DNA of 64,000 bases from DASXKD01 sp963707905 (GCA_963707905.1 CAVPSA010000035.1:1-64000); one strand, 5' to 3'; positions 26,876 through 35,371 are shown, numbered from the stretch's first letter. Translations and numbers: made by a program. Notes: generated by a model from the letters alone, not told the origin.

Positions 26876-27268
26876 ATGCAGGCATCGAGCGGGAGCGTCA
26901 CTTCCCCACAAGCCATGATCGTCACCACCACCGAGAACATCCCAGGCACCCGGGTGGTGAAGACCATCGGCCAGGTATTCGGGCTCACCGTCCGGTCCCG
27001 GAGCCTCGGCGGCAACATCGCCGCTGGCCTCAAGGGCCTCGTCGGGGGCGAGATCGGATCGTACGTCAAGCTCAACGAGGATTCCCGGCGCCAGGCACTC
27101 GACCGCATGGTGCAGAACGCCGCCGCCATGGGGGCGAACGCCGTCACCATGATGCGCTTCGACTCCACCGAGATGGGCCGGTCCATGAGCGAGATCGTGG
27201 CGTACGGCACCGCCCGGGTGATCGAGTGGACCACGACCCCTTCAGACGCCACAACCGCGCAGAGCTGA
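26876..27268 (+). CDS. YbjQ family (DUF74) protein
   Basis: 130 residues of the YbjQ/heavy-metal-binding-domain family. After a ~13-residue variable start, the core runs MIVTTTENIPGTRVVKTIGQVFGLTVRS, continues with KLNEDSRRQALDRM, GANAVTMMRFD and ends YGTARVIE. The fold is a compact pentamer-forming alpha/beta domain with no established activity. Preceded by AGGGAGAG. The following small membrane protein gene starts 11 nt after its stop, so they are likely co-transcribed. Confidence 0.9.
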   Translation: MQASSGSVTSPQAMIVTTTENIPGTRVVKTIGQVFGLTVRSRSLGGNIAAGLKGLVGGEIGSYVKLNEDSRRQALDRMVQNAAAMGANAVTMMRFDSTEMGRSMSEIVAYGTARVIEWTTTPSDATTAQS

Positions 27269-27279
27269 GAGGGGTTGTC

Positions 27280-27495
27280 ATGGGCGCCGTGGAATGGGTG
27301 ATCCTCGCGGTCGTAATCGTGGGCATCGTTATCGCGCTCTTCGGCTGGGACCGGTATCGGGGCAGCCGGAAGAGCGCCAGCAAGGGTGGCGCCTCGCAGC
27401 CGACAGACGAGGTGTTCATCGATCCCGAGACCAACCGCCGGATGCGCGTGTGGTACGACCCAAGCACCGGGAAACGGGACTACCGCCCCGAGTGA
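27280..27495 (+). CDS. Small single-span membrane protein
   Basis: 71 residues from ATG 27280, with GAGAGGGG upstream. One N-terminal hydrophobic helix (VEWVILAVVIVGIVIALFGW, about 4-23) is followed by a basic segment, then a soluble tail. The tail ends in a repeated pattern of Asp-Pro-x-Thr (IDPETNRRMRVWYDPSTGKRDY), which resembles a short beta-hairpin. Not assigned to a family. Close spacing to the YbjQ gene suggests a two-gene unit. Confidence 0.65.
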   Translation: MGAVEWVILAVVIVGIVIALFGWDRYRGSRKSASKGGASQPTDEVFIDPETNRRMRVWYDPSTGKRDYRPE

Positions 27496-27769
27496 ACCCG
27501 GCCGGAAGCCAGCCCGATGCCGTTGCGGCATGGATCGTCCGTGGTCAAGGAAGACGGCCGGTCCAGGTTGGCGGGTTCGGAGGTGGTTCAGGAGCGGCTG
27601 GCCTGGCGCGGGGTGCCGCGCGGCAGGTAGCCGGTTGCCACCAGGCCGATGACGGCGTCGACCACGCCTGCTGGCGCGGCAGCCTCGCCGACGGAATCGC
27701 CCACGTCCTCAGCACTGCCCGCGCAGCGGGCCGCATGACCACGCCCAGCTAGCCGGGCCCTGACCCCGA

Positions 27770-29023
27770 TCAGGCCGGGATGACGCGGACCGGCAGGGTC
27801 TTGAGGCCGTTGGTGAAGTTGGACCTGATCCGGCGTGGCTCGCCGGCCAGCTCGAACCGGGCCACCCGCCGGGCCAGCGCGGCGAGCACGATCCGCACCT
27901 CCAGCCGGGCCAGGTGGGCACCCAGGCACAGGTGCGGCCCGCCCCGGCCGAAGCTCAGGTGCCGGTTGGGGGCACGCCCGACGTCGAACACCTCGGGGCC
28001 GGCGAACTCCGCCTCGTCCCGGTTGCCGGACACGTACCAGAGCACGACCTTGTCCCCCGCCCGTATCGCCGCCCTCCCAAGTTCGGTATCGCGCATCGCG
28101 GTCCGGCGCATGAAGTGGGTCGGGCAACTCCACCGGAGCACCTCGTCGGTCGCCGGGTCCAGCAGGCCGGGGCCGGCCCGCAGCCGGTCCCACTGCCCGG
28201 GCTGCTCGCAGAACGCCAGCACGCCCTGGGCGATCGCGATCCGGGTGGTCTCGTTGCCCGCGATCACCAGGATCGAGAAGAAGTTGTCGAGGTCGGTCTC
28301 GCTCAGCCGGTCGCCGTCCACCTCGGCCCGCAGCAGCCGGGACAGCAGGTCGTCACCGGGATGCCGGAGCCGGTCGGCCACGATCGTCCGGCCCAGGTCC
28401 CACAGTTGCTTGCCGTAGGGGCTGCGGAACGGGAACCGCCGGTAGGCGTCGGTGTCGTCGCGGCCCCAGACCACGTCGGTGATGTCCGGGTCGGTGTTGG
28501 CGATGAGCCGGTCGCCCAGGTCGATGAACGAGTCCAGGTCGGTCTCGGGCAGGCCCATGATGCGGGCAAGGACCCGGATCGGGACCTCCTTGGCGACGGC
28601 GTCGACGAAGTCGAACCCCTGGCCCGCCAGCACCGGCCCGGTGAGGGCGGCGTCAAGAACCTGCTCGGTGAGCTCCTCGACGAAATGCTGGTAGACCGCG
28701 ACAGCCCGGACCGAGAAAGCGCCGGACACAATCTTGCGGAGCTTGGTGTGCTCGGGCGGGTCGGTGTCGATGATCGTCCGCCGGGCCGCCATGTCGTCGT
28801 CGGTGGGCTCCTCGAAGGAGATGCCTCGTGCCGAGGAGAACGTTGCCACGTCCCGGCTGGCAGCGACAATATCGGAGTAGCCGCAGACGGACCAGAAACC
28901 CGAGTTCGGCGCCGCCTCGCCGTGCCAGGCGACCGGCGCGTCGCGCCGGAGCCGGGCGAACTCGGCGTAGGGCACACCGCGCGCCCACATGTCGAGGTCG
29001 GTCAGGTCGACGGCTTGCACCAT
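27770..29023 (-). CDS. Cytochrome P450
   Basis: 417-residue soluble bacterial P450. The heme ligand C366 sits in FGRGGPHLCLGAHLAR, the I-helix oxygen-activation motif is AGNETTR, and the K-helix motif is DEVLRW. The ILVIAGNETTR and FGRGGPHLC patterns resemble the CYP124/125/142 group of actinobacterial lipid or terpenoid hydroxylases. Subfamily and substrate cannot be fixed. No ferredoxin gene is adjacent. ATG 29023 has no clear Shine-Dalgarno; a palindromic operator lies 8 nt upstream, which suggests a very short or absent leader. Confidence 0.92.
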   Translation of the reverse strand: MVQAVDLTDLDMWARGVPYAEFARLRRDAPVAWHGEAAPNSGFWSVCGYSDIVAASRDVATFSSARGISFEEPTDDDMAARRTIIDTDPPEHTKLRKIVSGAFSVRAVAVYQHFVEELTEQVLDAALTGPVLAGQGFDFVDAVAKEVPIRVLARIMGLPETDLDSFIDLGDRLIANTDPDITDVVWGRDDTDAYRRFPFRSPYGKQLWDLGRTIVADRLRHPGDDLLSRLLRAEVDGDRLSETDLDNFFSILVIAGNETTRIAIAQGVLAFCEQPGQWDRLRAGPGLLDPATDEVLRWSCPTHFMRRTAMRDTELGRAAIRAGDKVVLWYVSGNRDEAEFAGPEVFDVGRAPNRHLSFGRGGPHLCLGAHLARLEVRIVLAALARRVARFELAGEPRRIRSNFTNGLKTLPVRVIPA

Positions 29024-29030
29024 GGCTTAG

Positions 29031-29048
29031 TAGTTTGGCACCAAACGA
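29031..29048. promoter_or_regulatory. Palindromic operator between divergent P450 and GATase genes
   Basis: TAGTTTGGCACCAAACGA contains the perfect dyad GTTTGG-CA-CCAAAC (29033-29046). It is 8 nt upstream of the P450 start and 26 nt upstream of the amidotransferase start. A bound repressor could therefore block both. Read on the minus strand it matches the hpa-upstream site at 19675. Confidence 0.65.
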
Positions 29049-29073
29049 GATCGCCGGCAATCGGAGGCACCGC

Positions 29074-29766
29074 ATGCAGGTCGTCGTCGTCCGTCACCAC
29101 GAAGAGGACTCGGCCGGGTTCATCGGCGCTGCCTTCGAGGCGCGCGGCGCGCGGCTGAGCACGATCCTGTTCCCCAAGGAGGGCCCGCTGCCTGGCCTGG
29201 ACGGCGTGGCGCACATCGTCATGCTCGGGTCCACCTGCTCGGTGTACGACGAGGGTGAGGCCCGCGCCTGGATCGACGAGGAACTGGCCTGGCTGCGCCG
29301 GGCGGACGCGGCCGGGGTGGCGGTGCTGGGGATCTGTTTCGGCGCGCAGGTGCTGGCTGCCGCGTTCGGCGGCACGGTGGAGCACGCGGGCCGCCAGGAG
29401 ATCGGCTGGGTCACGGTCGACACCGTGGATCCGGAACTGATCCCGCCGGGACCGTGGCTGGAGTTCCACCACGACCGGTGCGAGCCACCTGCCCACGCCA
29501 CCGTGCTCGCGCGCAACGACCTGGGCGTCCAGGCGTACCGCTTCGGCCGGCACCTCGCCGTCCAGTTCCACCCCGAGGTCGACGGCGAGCAGTTCCGGCT
29601 GTGGCTGGACGCCGGCGGCCGGGCCGAGATCGCGGCGAACGGCCAGGACCCGGACGGGCTGCTCGCGGAGACGATCGCCGAGGAGCCGGGCGCGGCGGCG
29701 CGGGCCTGGCTGGTCGCCTCGGCACTGCGGATAGCGGCCGAAGCCCGGGACCCGTCTGGCCGGTGA
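29074..29766 (+). CDS. Class I glutamine amidotransferase-like protein
   Basis: 230 residues from ATG 29074 with TCGGAGG upstream. Triad-type GATase: nucleophile C88 in LGICFGAQ, and H166/E168 in QFHPEVD. No synthetase partner is fused. Free-standing relatives include PuuD-like gamma-glutamyl hydrolases and the AtdA2-like proteins of aniline catabolism, as well as uncharacterised GMP-synthase-like proteins. It is divergent from the P450 across a 50-nt gap holding a palindromic operator. Hydrolysis of a gamma-glutamyl compound is possible given the GS-like gene 8 kb away, but unproven. Confidence 0.85.
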   Translation: MQVVVVRHHEEDSAGFIGAAFEARGARLSTILFPKEGPLPGLDGVAHIVMLGSTCSVYDEGEARAWIDEELAWLRRADAAGVAVLGICFGAQVLAAAFGGTVEHAGRQEIGWVTVDTVDPELIPPGPWLEFHHDRCEPPAHATVLARNDLGVQAYRFGRHLAVQFHPEVDGEQFRLWLDAGGRAEIAANGQDPDGLLAETIAEEPGAAARAWLVASALRIAAEARDPSGR

Positions 29767-29880
29767 CCTGGCCTGCCAGTGCTGGCCGACGGGGAACCAG
29801 GCAGCCTGGGAATTCGAGGCGCGCGCAGGCCGCGGCCGGGAGATCCCTAACCCGGCGGCCGTGCCCGGCGTCTACAAGGC

Positions 29881-30380
29881 ATGCGGGCTTTTCGGTCACC
29901 GGCCGCAGCACCCCGGTTCGCACTGGTGCTGCTCGCTACCACGGTCGTCGTGGGCTGCGGCACAGCGCAGCACCCCGGCCAGGCGGCAACGACCGCCGCG
30001 TCCACCGCGGCGAAGCCAGCCGGCCACTCGACAGCGGCCAGCCAGACCGCAGTCACCACCTCGCCGCGCAGCACCCGGCTGGCTGCGATCGCCTTCGTCA
30101 GCCCGGCAGCGGGATACGGCATCTTCACCGGCCGGGAGGGCGGCCGGTGCCAGGCTCTGGCCGGCCGGACCACGGACGGCGGCGCGCGGTTCGGCTCCCT
30201 GGTCAGGGTCACCGCCTGGCGGTGCGACACTTACGCGCCCGCCTCAGCCCTGAGCGGCGGACAGCCACGGTGACGCGTTCTTCTCGACGACGACACCGGG
30301 CTGCTCGATCACTCATGATCTGGCGGCCGCGACCTGGGCGCACACTGGTCCCGCGTGACCCACGGGGCAAGCTGAGCCTG
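29881..30380 (+). pseudogene. Decayed lipoprotein with BNR/YCF48-like start
   Basis: An open frame of 130 codons begins at ATG 29881 with a lipoprotein signal (LVLLATTVVVGC, lipidated C26) and a Thr/Ala-rich linker. It then starts a beta-propeller-like repeat (IAFVSPAAGYGIF...GRTTDGG). It stops at 30273. Downstream other frames still show fragments such as DSHGDAFF and THDLAAATWAHT that look like further BNR-type repeats, interrupted by stops. Interpretation: a secreted propeller-type lipoprotein degraded by frameshifts and deletion. The N-terminal part could still be expressed. Confidence 0.45.
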
Positions 30381-30439
30381 CGGATCCGGCAGCGCGGGCC
30401 GTCGTTCGGCCGAATAAAACGTGTCGCTGGCGCGGGCGG

Positions 30440-30955
30440 TCAGCTTTCCTCGACCGAGCGGATGATCGTCCGCAACAGCGACGCGAGCTGGTCCTTCTCC
30501 CGCTCGGACAGGCTGGCGCTGACGAACGACTCGCCCATGTTGAACGCGGGGAACAACCGCTCGATCACGCCAAGCCCCTTGGGCTCCAAGCTGACCAGCA
30601 CCAGGCGGCCGTCCGACTCGTGCGCCCGGCGCCGGGCCAGGCCGCGCTTCTCCAGCGTCTTCAGCACGCCGGTGAGGGTGCCCTTGGTGACCCCGGCCTC
30701 GGCGGCCAGGTCCCGGGTCTGCTGCTCGCCCCAGATCCACAGCACGAACAGCACGGTGAACGCGGCCCAGGACAGGTCCTCATCCGCGAGCACCTTGCGC
30801 TCCATGTGATTGCGGATCACGTTGGCGGCGCGGTAGATGTTCGACACCGCGGCCATGGCAGCGAAGTCCAGTTGCTGGTTCCCGATGCGGCCGCGGATGT
30901 CGCGCTCGGCCTGCATGAGGTCGCTGGCGTTGCTGGCGGCGAGGCGGCGGGGCAT
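30440..30955 (-). CDS. MarR family transcriptional regulator
   Basis: 171 residues from ATG 30955 (MPRRLAASNASD). Winged-helix MarR protein: dimerisation helices at both ends, recognition helix region TRDLAAEAGVTKGTLTGVLKTLEKRGLARR, and wing ESDGRLVLVSLEPKG. MarR proteins usually repress nearby genes and release DNA on binding phenolic ligands. HpaR, the regulator of homoprotocatechuate genes in enterobacteria, is of this family. Three candidate operators of matching type lie at 19675, 20524 and 29031. No strong ribosome-binding site is seen, so translation may be weak or leaderless. Confidence 0.9.
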   Translation of the reverse strand: MPRRLAASNASDLMQAERDIRGRIGNQQLDFAAMAAVSNIYRAANVIRNHMERKVLADEDLSWAAFTVLFVLWIWGEQQTRDLAAEAGVTKGTLTGVLKTLEKRGLARRRAHESDGRLVLVSLEPKGLGVIERLFPAFNMGESFVSASLSEREKDQLASLLRTIIRSVEES

Positions 30956-30978
30956 TCCACGATGGTACGTGGCCGTGT

Positions 30979-32067
30979 TCACCGGAAGAATCGCCGCTGC
31001 ATGTACAGCAGATGCCCGAACGGCTCCGGCGCCGGTGCGGCAGCTGCGGAGACATCCGCGCCGCCCTCGGCCAGCGCCTTGTTGACCAGCCTGGCGACCG
31101 CCTCGACGGTGTCCACGCCGTAGGCCATGTCCGGGTCGTTGCTGGTCAGGATCACGATCGAGTAGTCGAGGTCGCGGCGGGTGAAGTCGCCGATGCTGTT
31201 GATGTCCCACAGGTCCGGGTCCGGCAGCCAGCCGTTCTTCAGGTGCACCGTCATGTCGGCGGGCGCGCCCGCGGACACGCCCCAGCGTTGCCATGGGGTG
31301 ACGTCGGCCATCAGGGTGAGCGCGTAGTGACGGCTGGCCGCGTCCAGCACCGTGTTGTGGGTGATCAGCAGCTGCAGCAGGCGCAGTTCGTCGTGCGCGT
31401 TGACCTCGGTCAGGCCCCAGAAGTCGTCCTGGCCGAGCAGGGTGTGGTTCATCCGGGCCGCGTTCAGGAACGCCTGCAACGCTGGCATGCCGACCTCGTT
31501 CCACAGGGTGTCCTGCGCATCGTTGTCGGACTCGGTGATCATCGCCGTGGCGAGCGCGGCCTGCTCCGGGCTGAGGCTCTCGTGCTCCTGCTGAAGCTGG
31601 TACAGCAGCGCGCCCAGAGTGATGACCTTGATCACGCTGGCCGAGTGAAAGTCCCGCCACTGGTGGTACCGGCAGCGGAAATCCTCGTCCGAGTCGTCCA
31701 CGGCGATGCCCACCGTCGCTTCGGTGCCGTGCAGGGCCCTGGCTATCCGGCGCGACAGCGCGGCCGCCAGCGCGGGCTGGTCCGGTGCGGTGCAGATGCC
31801 CGGCGCGGCGGCAGCTACTGGGGTGCTCGCCGGGCTCGGCCTGCTCGCCGGGGCGGTGCTGGCCGGGGCCGGGGTGCTGGCCGGGGCCGGGGTGCTGGCC
31901 GGGGCCGGGGTGCTCACCGGGCTCGGCGTGCTCGCGGTGGCCGCGGCGCTCGTGCTCGCCGGGGCCGTGGTGCTCGCCGGGGCGGGCGTACCGGCGGAGC
32001 CGGAGATCAGCAGAGCCGAAACCGCGAGGGCATACCAAGGCCACCGGCTGCCTAGCCGCATCGTCAT
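30979..32067 (-). CDS. Secreted class A beta-lactamase-fold serine hydrolase
   Basis: 362 residues from ATG 32067; the GAGGAGC just upstream decides the start, with ATG 32061 as alternative. A signal peptide (ALAVSALLISGSAG) is followed by a ~60-residue linker of Ala/Ser/Thr/Pro repeats. The catalytic domain has SxxK (S144-V-I-K147) and an SDN motif (TESDND). The third motif reads K-N-G (HLKNGWLP) instead of K-T-G. Such proteins include beta-lactamases and inactive or peptidase-like relatives. Exported and probably tethered by the flexible linker. Its stop is 23 nt from the MarR start, so the two may be co-transcribed. Confidence 0.85.
   Translation of the reverse strand: MTMRLGSRWPWYALAVSALLISGSAGTPAPASTTAPASTSAAATASTPSPVSTPAPASTPAPASTPAPASTAPASRPSPASTPVAAAAPGICTAPDQPALAAALSRRIARALHGTEATVGIAVDDSDEDFRCRYHQWRDFHSASVIKVITLGALLYQLQQEHESLSPEQAALATAMITESDNDAQDTLWNEVGMPALQAFLNAARMNHTLLGQDDFWGLTEVNAHDELRLLQLLITHNTVLDAASRHYALTLMADVTPWQRWGVSAGAPADMTVHLKNGWLPDPDLWDINSIGDFTRRDLDYSIVILTSNDPDMAYGVDTVEAVARLVNKALAEGGADVSAAAAPAPEPFGHLLYMQRRFFR
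31858..31911. repeat. 18-bp tandem repeat, three copies
   Basis: Three identical copies of GCTGGCCGGGGCCGGGGT in the serine hydrolase gene, encoding the STPAPA repeat of its linker. Flanking degenerate copies (GCTCGCCGGG...) extend the array. The unit is a multiple of three, so copy-number change keeps the frame. Confidence 0.85.
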
Positions 32068-32170
32068 CACGCTCCTCGGGCAGCGCAAGACGTTAGGCAG
32101 CGAAGCTGGAGCGGCGATGTCATCAGCATGTGAAGATCGTGAGAGGTTTTGCCGGCGGGGTCAGACGCGG

Positions 32171-32983
32171 TTACTGGGGCATGTCGTAGGCGATCGTAGG
32201 CAAGTCCACCGCTGTGGCGCCACCGTCTACGGTGAGCACGGCTCCGGTCACCGCGGACGCGTGCTCGCTGGCCAGGAACGCCACCACCGCCGCGACCTCG
32301 CCGGGCTCGGCCGGCCGGCGCAGCGGCACTTGCGCGGTGGCCAGCGCGTACGCGGCCGCCCGGTCCGGCAGCCCGCGCAGCGCGGCCAGCGCGTCCATCT
32401 CCTCGTCGGCCATCGGGGTGCGCACCCACCCCGGGCACACGGTGTTGACCCGGACCCCACGGGCGCCGAAGTCCCTGGCCATGGACCTGGCCAGGCCGAT
32501 CAGGCCATGTTTGGCGCTGACGTAGCCGACCGACTCAGGCGCGGCCGCCAGGCCGGCGATCGACGAGACGACGACCACGCTGCCGCGCCGCGCGATGAGC
32601 TGTGGCAGGCAGGCCCGGGCGGCAACCAGGCAGGTGGTCACGTTGGCCCGCCAGCTCCGCGCCCAGTCCTCGTCGGCGATGTCCCCGGCCGTGCCCACGC
32701 CATGGCCGCCGGCGTTGGCCACCAGGATGTCGATGCCGCCGAACCGCGCGGCCGCCGTCGCGGCCAGCTCCGCCATGTCCGCCGCGGACGCCGCGTCAGC
32801 GGGGACGGCCAGCGCCCGCTCCCCCAGTGCCGCCGCGACGGCCTGCACCGGCCCGGGCCGCCGGCCCACCAGGACCACGCGGGCACCCTCGGCCGCGAAC
32901 CGCTCCGCCACGGCCGCGCCGATGCCGGTCCCGGCGCCGGTGACCACCGCCACCCGGCCGTCCAGCCATCCCGTGGCTGTCAT
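32171..32983 (-). CDS. SDR family NAD(P)-dependent oxidoreductase
   Basis: 270 residues from ATG 32983, with GGGAGG 5 nt upstream. Classical short-chain dehydrogenase: cofactor motif TGAGTGIG, structural NAG (VANAGG), catalytic Ser in VVVSSIAG, and YVSAK with Tyr/Lys. PGWVRTPM follows, then a normal C-terminus VTGAVLTVDGG. The Arg at GRRPG after beta-2 suggests NADP(H) preference, which is an inference. Substrate unknown. It lies 25 nt downstream of the decarboxylase gene on the same strand, so likely in its transcript. Confidence 0.92.
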   Translation of the reverse strand: MTATGWLDGRVAVVTGAGTGIGAAVAERFAAEGARVVLVGRRPGPVQAVAAALGERALAVPADAASAADMAELAATAAARFGGIDILVANAGGHGVGTAGDIADEDWARSWRANVTTCLVAARACLPQLIARRGSVVVVSSIAGLAAAPESVGYVSAKHGLIGLARSMARDFGARGVRVNTVCPGWVRTPMADEEMDALAALRGLPDRAAAYALATAQVPLRRPAEPGEVAAVVAFLASEHASAVTGAVLTVDGGATAVDLPTIAYDMPQ

Positions 32984-33008
32984 GGCTACCTCCCGTGCGG
33001 CCGCCCGG

Positions 33009-34464
33009 CTACCCAGCGGCGAGTTCCTCGACCCGGGCATGCAGTTCGGTGACGTAGCCGCGCGCCTCGGGTTTCATCAGGACGCTGCGCAGGATTCTCG
33101 CGCCATCCCGGTCGGCCCTGACGCCGGGGTGCCGCCGGGACAGGCCGGCCGCGGTGACCCGCAGCGTGCTGAGGAAGACCGGCCGGCTGGCCTTCATGCC
33201 ACGGGCAAGCATCGAAACGGACGCGTCGTCGATCTCGGACATCGTCGCGCCGGGCGTGGCCGGGAAATAGCAGACGATATCGAGTTCGGGGGGCTGGTAG
33301 AGCTCCAGCAGACCGGATTCGCCGATCAGGGCGGCCCAGCCGAGCGCGGCACGGCGGCACGCGGTGAGCACCCGGCCGAGCCCGTCCGGGGTCAGCGGCA
33401 GGAGCTGGAGCGTGAGCCAGAGCGCGGCCGCCGACGCACCGGCCCTGGAGCACTCCAGGCTGATCTCACCCAGGTGCAGCTCGTCGGAGGTGAAGTAGGT
33501 GTACGGCGAGTCGTGCAGGTAGAACCGGCCCACCTCCGGGTCGGAGAACAGGACCGCGCCGCATCCGTACGGCTGGAGGCCGTGCTTGTGCGGGTCGACC
33601 ACGACCGAGTCGCACTCGGCGATGGCCCGCCAGGGGGCCGGGTCCAGGCCGGGCTGGAAGACATCGGCTGCCTGGTCCCCTGGGCCTGCCCGGCGGCTCC
33701 GGCCCCGCCTGCCCGGCGGCTCCGGCCCCCGCCTGCCCGGCGGCTCCGGCCCCCGCCTGCCCGGCGAGCAGGGTGAAGAAGCCGCCGTAGGCCGCGTCCA
33801 CGTGCACCCTGGCCCCGTGCCGGCGGGCGACCGCCAGGATCTCGTGCACCGGGTCGATGGCACCCAGGCCGGTGGTGCCGGTGGTGGCAACCACCGTGCC
33901 GATCCGGCCCCCGGCGAGCAACGCGTCGAGTGCCGCGGTATCCATCCGCCCCGCGCCGTCGGCGGGCACCGGGGTGCCCTCGATGCCGAGCACGCCGCAC
34001 ATCCGGGCATGGGTGTAGTGCGCCTCCTCGCTGTAGGCGACGCCGAGGCCGGGATGGGTTTCCCTGGCCACGTAAAGGGCCTCCAGGTTGGCGATCGTGC
34101 CGCTGGTGGTCAGGTGGCCGAGGTGGGCGCCCAGCCCGAACATGGCGGCCAGCGCAGCGACCGCCTCCTTTTCCATCTGGCCGGTCGCGGGACCGCCGTC
34201 CAGCGCGTGGTTGTTCGGGTTGATCAGCATCGCGGCGAGATAGCCGGCCACCGCAGCCGGGTGCGCGGGCTTGAGCATCTGGCCGGCGTAGGACGGGTGG
34301 AAGAACGGATAGTTGCCGTGCAGCCGCCCGGTGAGTTCGGCGAAGGCGCCGGCGAACCGCTCGTCGCTGACGAGCATCGACGGGTCGGTCTCGAACGGCC
34401 CGAACCCCTCCTGCCACTCCGCTATCGCCGCGACGGCACCGCTCAGCCAGCCCTGCAGGTCCAT
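33009..34464 (-). pseudogene. PLP-dependent decarboxylase (group II), broken in a minisatellite
   Basis: Aspartate-aminotransferase-fold decarboxylase related to glutamate/tyrosine/DOPA decarboxylases. The N-terminal frame from ATG 34464 has LTTSGTIANLEAL, SEEAHYTHARM and the PLP-stacking region HVDAAYGGFF. It then enters an Ala/Gly/Gln repeat and shifts frame. The adjacent frame resumes ADVFQPGLDPAPWRAIAEC and carries the PLP lysine in VVVDPHKHGLQPYGCGAVLF, running to 33009. The break is one missing base in the first of three 24-bp repeats (C4 instead of C5 at 33703-33706). This could be phase variation, recent loss or sequence error. The repeat is an insertion relative to relatives. Confidence 0.85.
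33684..33766. repeat. 24-bp minisatellite with 1-nt slip inside a coding region
   Basis: Units beginning GCCTGCCCGGCGGCTCCGGC: copy 1 is 23 nt (33684-33706), copies 2 and 3 are 24 nt (33707-33730, 33731-33754), and a partial copy ends at 33766. Copies differ only in the length of the closing C-run, and this difference breaks the decarboxylase frame. Confidence 0.9.
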
Positions 34465-34498
34465 CCGGAAACCGTACCCCCGCCCGGCGGCCGCCCCC

Positions 34499-34560
34499 GC
34501 AGGCCCGCCGCCCCCGCAGGCCCGCCGCCCCGCAGGCCCGCCGCCCCGCAGGCCCGCCCC
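34499..34560. repeat. 16-17-bp tandem repeat upstream of decarboxylase gene
   Basis: Four units of GCAGGCCCGCCGCCCC (34499-34515 with 5 Cs, 34516-34531, 34532-34547, partial 34548-34560). It lies 35 nt upstream of the decarboxylase start, in the leader region of the minus-strand transcript, so copy number could affect its expression. Confidence 0.85.
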
Positions 34561-34627
34561 ACGCGGCGCGGCCGGACCCCGTGCCCGGGTCCGGTCCGCC
34601 GCGCAGGTGCGTGGCGCTTGTCCGGCG

Positions 34628-35134
34628 TTAGGTACCGATGTTGAGGAACGTCACGGGCAGCTTCGCGGACTTGGCCGTGGAGCTTGGCGGCGACGGGGCG
34701 AAGACGACCGTCCCGGTGCCCGAGCACGGCACGGTGATGCTGGCCGGGATCTTCTTCGGCACGAAGAAGCTGGTGAAGCTAGCGAGGACCGTGGTACTCG
34801 CGGCCGGCAGCAGGGTGGCCGTGATCTTCGTCCCGGCACTCCCGGTGAACCCGATGTCAAAGGTCGACGTGGGCTGCGCGGTCTTCACCTCGATGGTCTG
34901 GTTGCGTGCGGGGTGGCCGGTGTTGGCGGGCCCCGGGCAGATGACCTTGATCACGGCCTTGCCCGGCGGGTGGTTGTTGATATAACCGCTGAAGTACTCG
35001 TTGGGACCGATGGGGACCGGGTCCTGCGGCCGCGCCGCGGCGGATGCCGTCGCGGCGAGCGACAACCCCATGGCCGCAGCGATTAAACCGGACATGAGGG
35101 CCGCGGCGAACCGTCGGCTGAGTCTTCCACGCAT
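34628..35134 (-). CDS. Secreted protein of unknown function
   Basis: 168 residues from ATG 35134 with GGGGAGGAA upstream. A Sec signal peptide is visible (MRGRLSRRF, hydrophobic LMSGLIAAAMGLSLAAT, cleavage near ASAAA-RP). The mature domain of ~135 residues contains two Cys (VICPGPAN and TVPCSGTG) that may form a disulfide, and a beta-rich, Thr/Ser-rich pattern reminiscent of immunoglobulin-like secreted domains. No lipobox, no anchor. Family not recognised. It is divergent from the carbonic anhydrase gene. Confidence 0.75.
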   Translation of the reverse strand: MRGRLSRRFAAALMSGLIAAAMGLSLAATASAAARPQDPVPIGPNEYFSGYINNHPPGKAVIKVICPGPANTGHPARNQTIEVKTAQPTSTFDIGFTGSAGTKITATLLPAASTTVLASFTSFFVPKKIPASITVPCSGTGTVVFAPSPPSSTAKSAKLPVTFLNIGT

Positions 35135-35264
35135 GTGTTCCTCCCCGGAGATCAGCGCGTGCAACTTCTTGCCACGCTGCCACCGCCGGGCACGCTGTTC
35201 CAGTGCTTTCTCCGGTACGGCACGAGAACGATTTGCTGTCCGCCAGGAAACGTGGGAATGATGG

Positions 35265-35281
35265 CCTATTAAATTAATAGG
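35265..35281. promoter_or_regulatory. AT-rich dyad in divergent promoter region
   Basis: CCTATTA-AAT-TAATAGG, a perfect 7-bp inverted repeat, followed by AAAAATAGATAATACGG. It lies in the 237-nt gap between the secreted protein gene (minus) and the carbonic anhydrase gene (plus), in one of the most AT-rich stretches of the window. Probable operator/promoter. Confidence 0.5.
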
Positions 35282-35371
35282 AAAAATAGATAATACGGGA
35301 CATACCGGGTTAAGATCGGAATCTCGGGCCTCGCCCCAGCCGCACCTGTCCCATCGACGAGCAGGAGTCCC

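Noticed and set aside
27588..27740. Short minus-strand frame ending VDAVIGLVATGYLPRG, like a TetR C-terminus
   Set aside because: Too short and without HTH; could be a remnant, but not enough to call.
31858..34560. Tandem repeats considered as CRISPR
   Set aside because: Units are adjacent without unique spacers and lie in or next to coding DNA; no cas genes.
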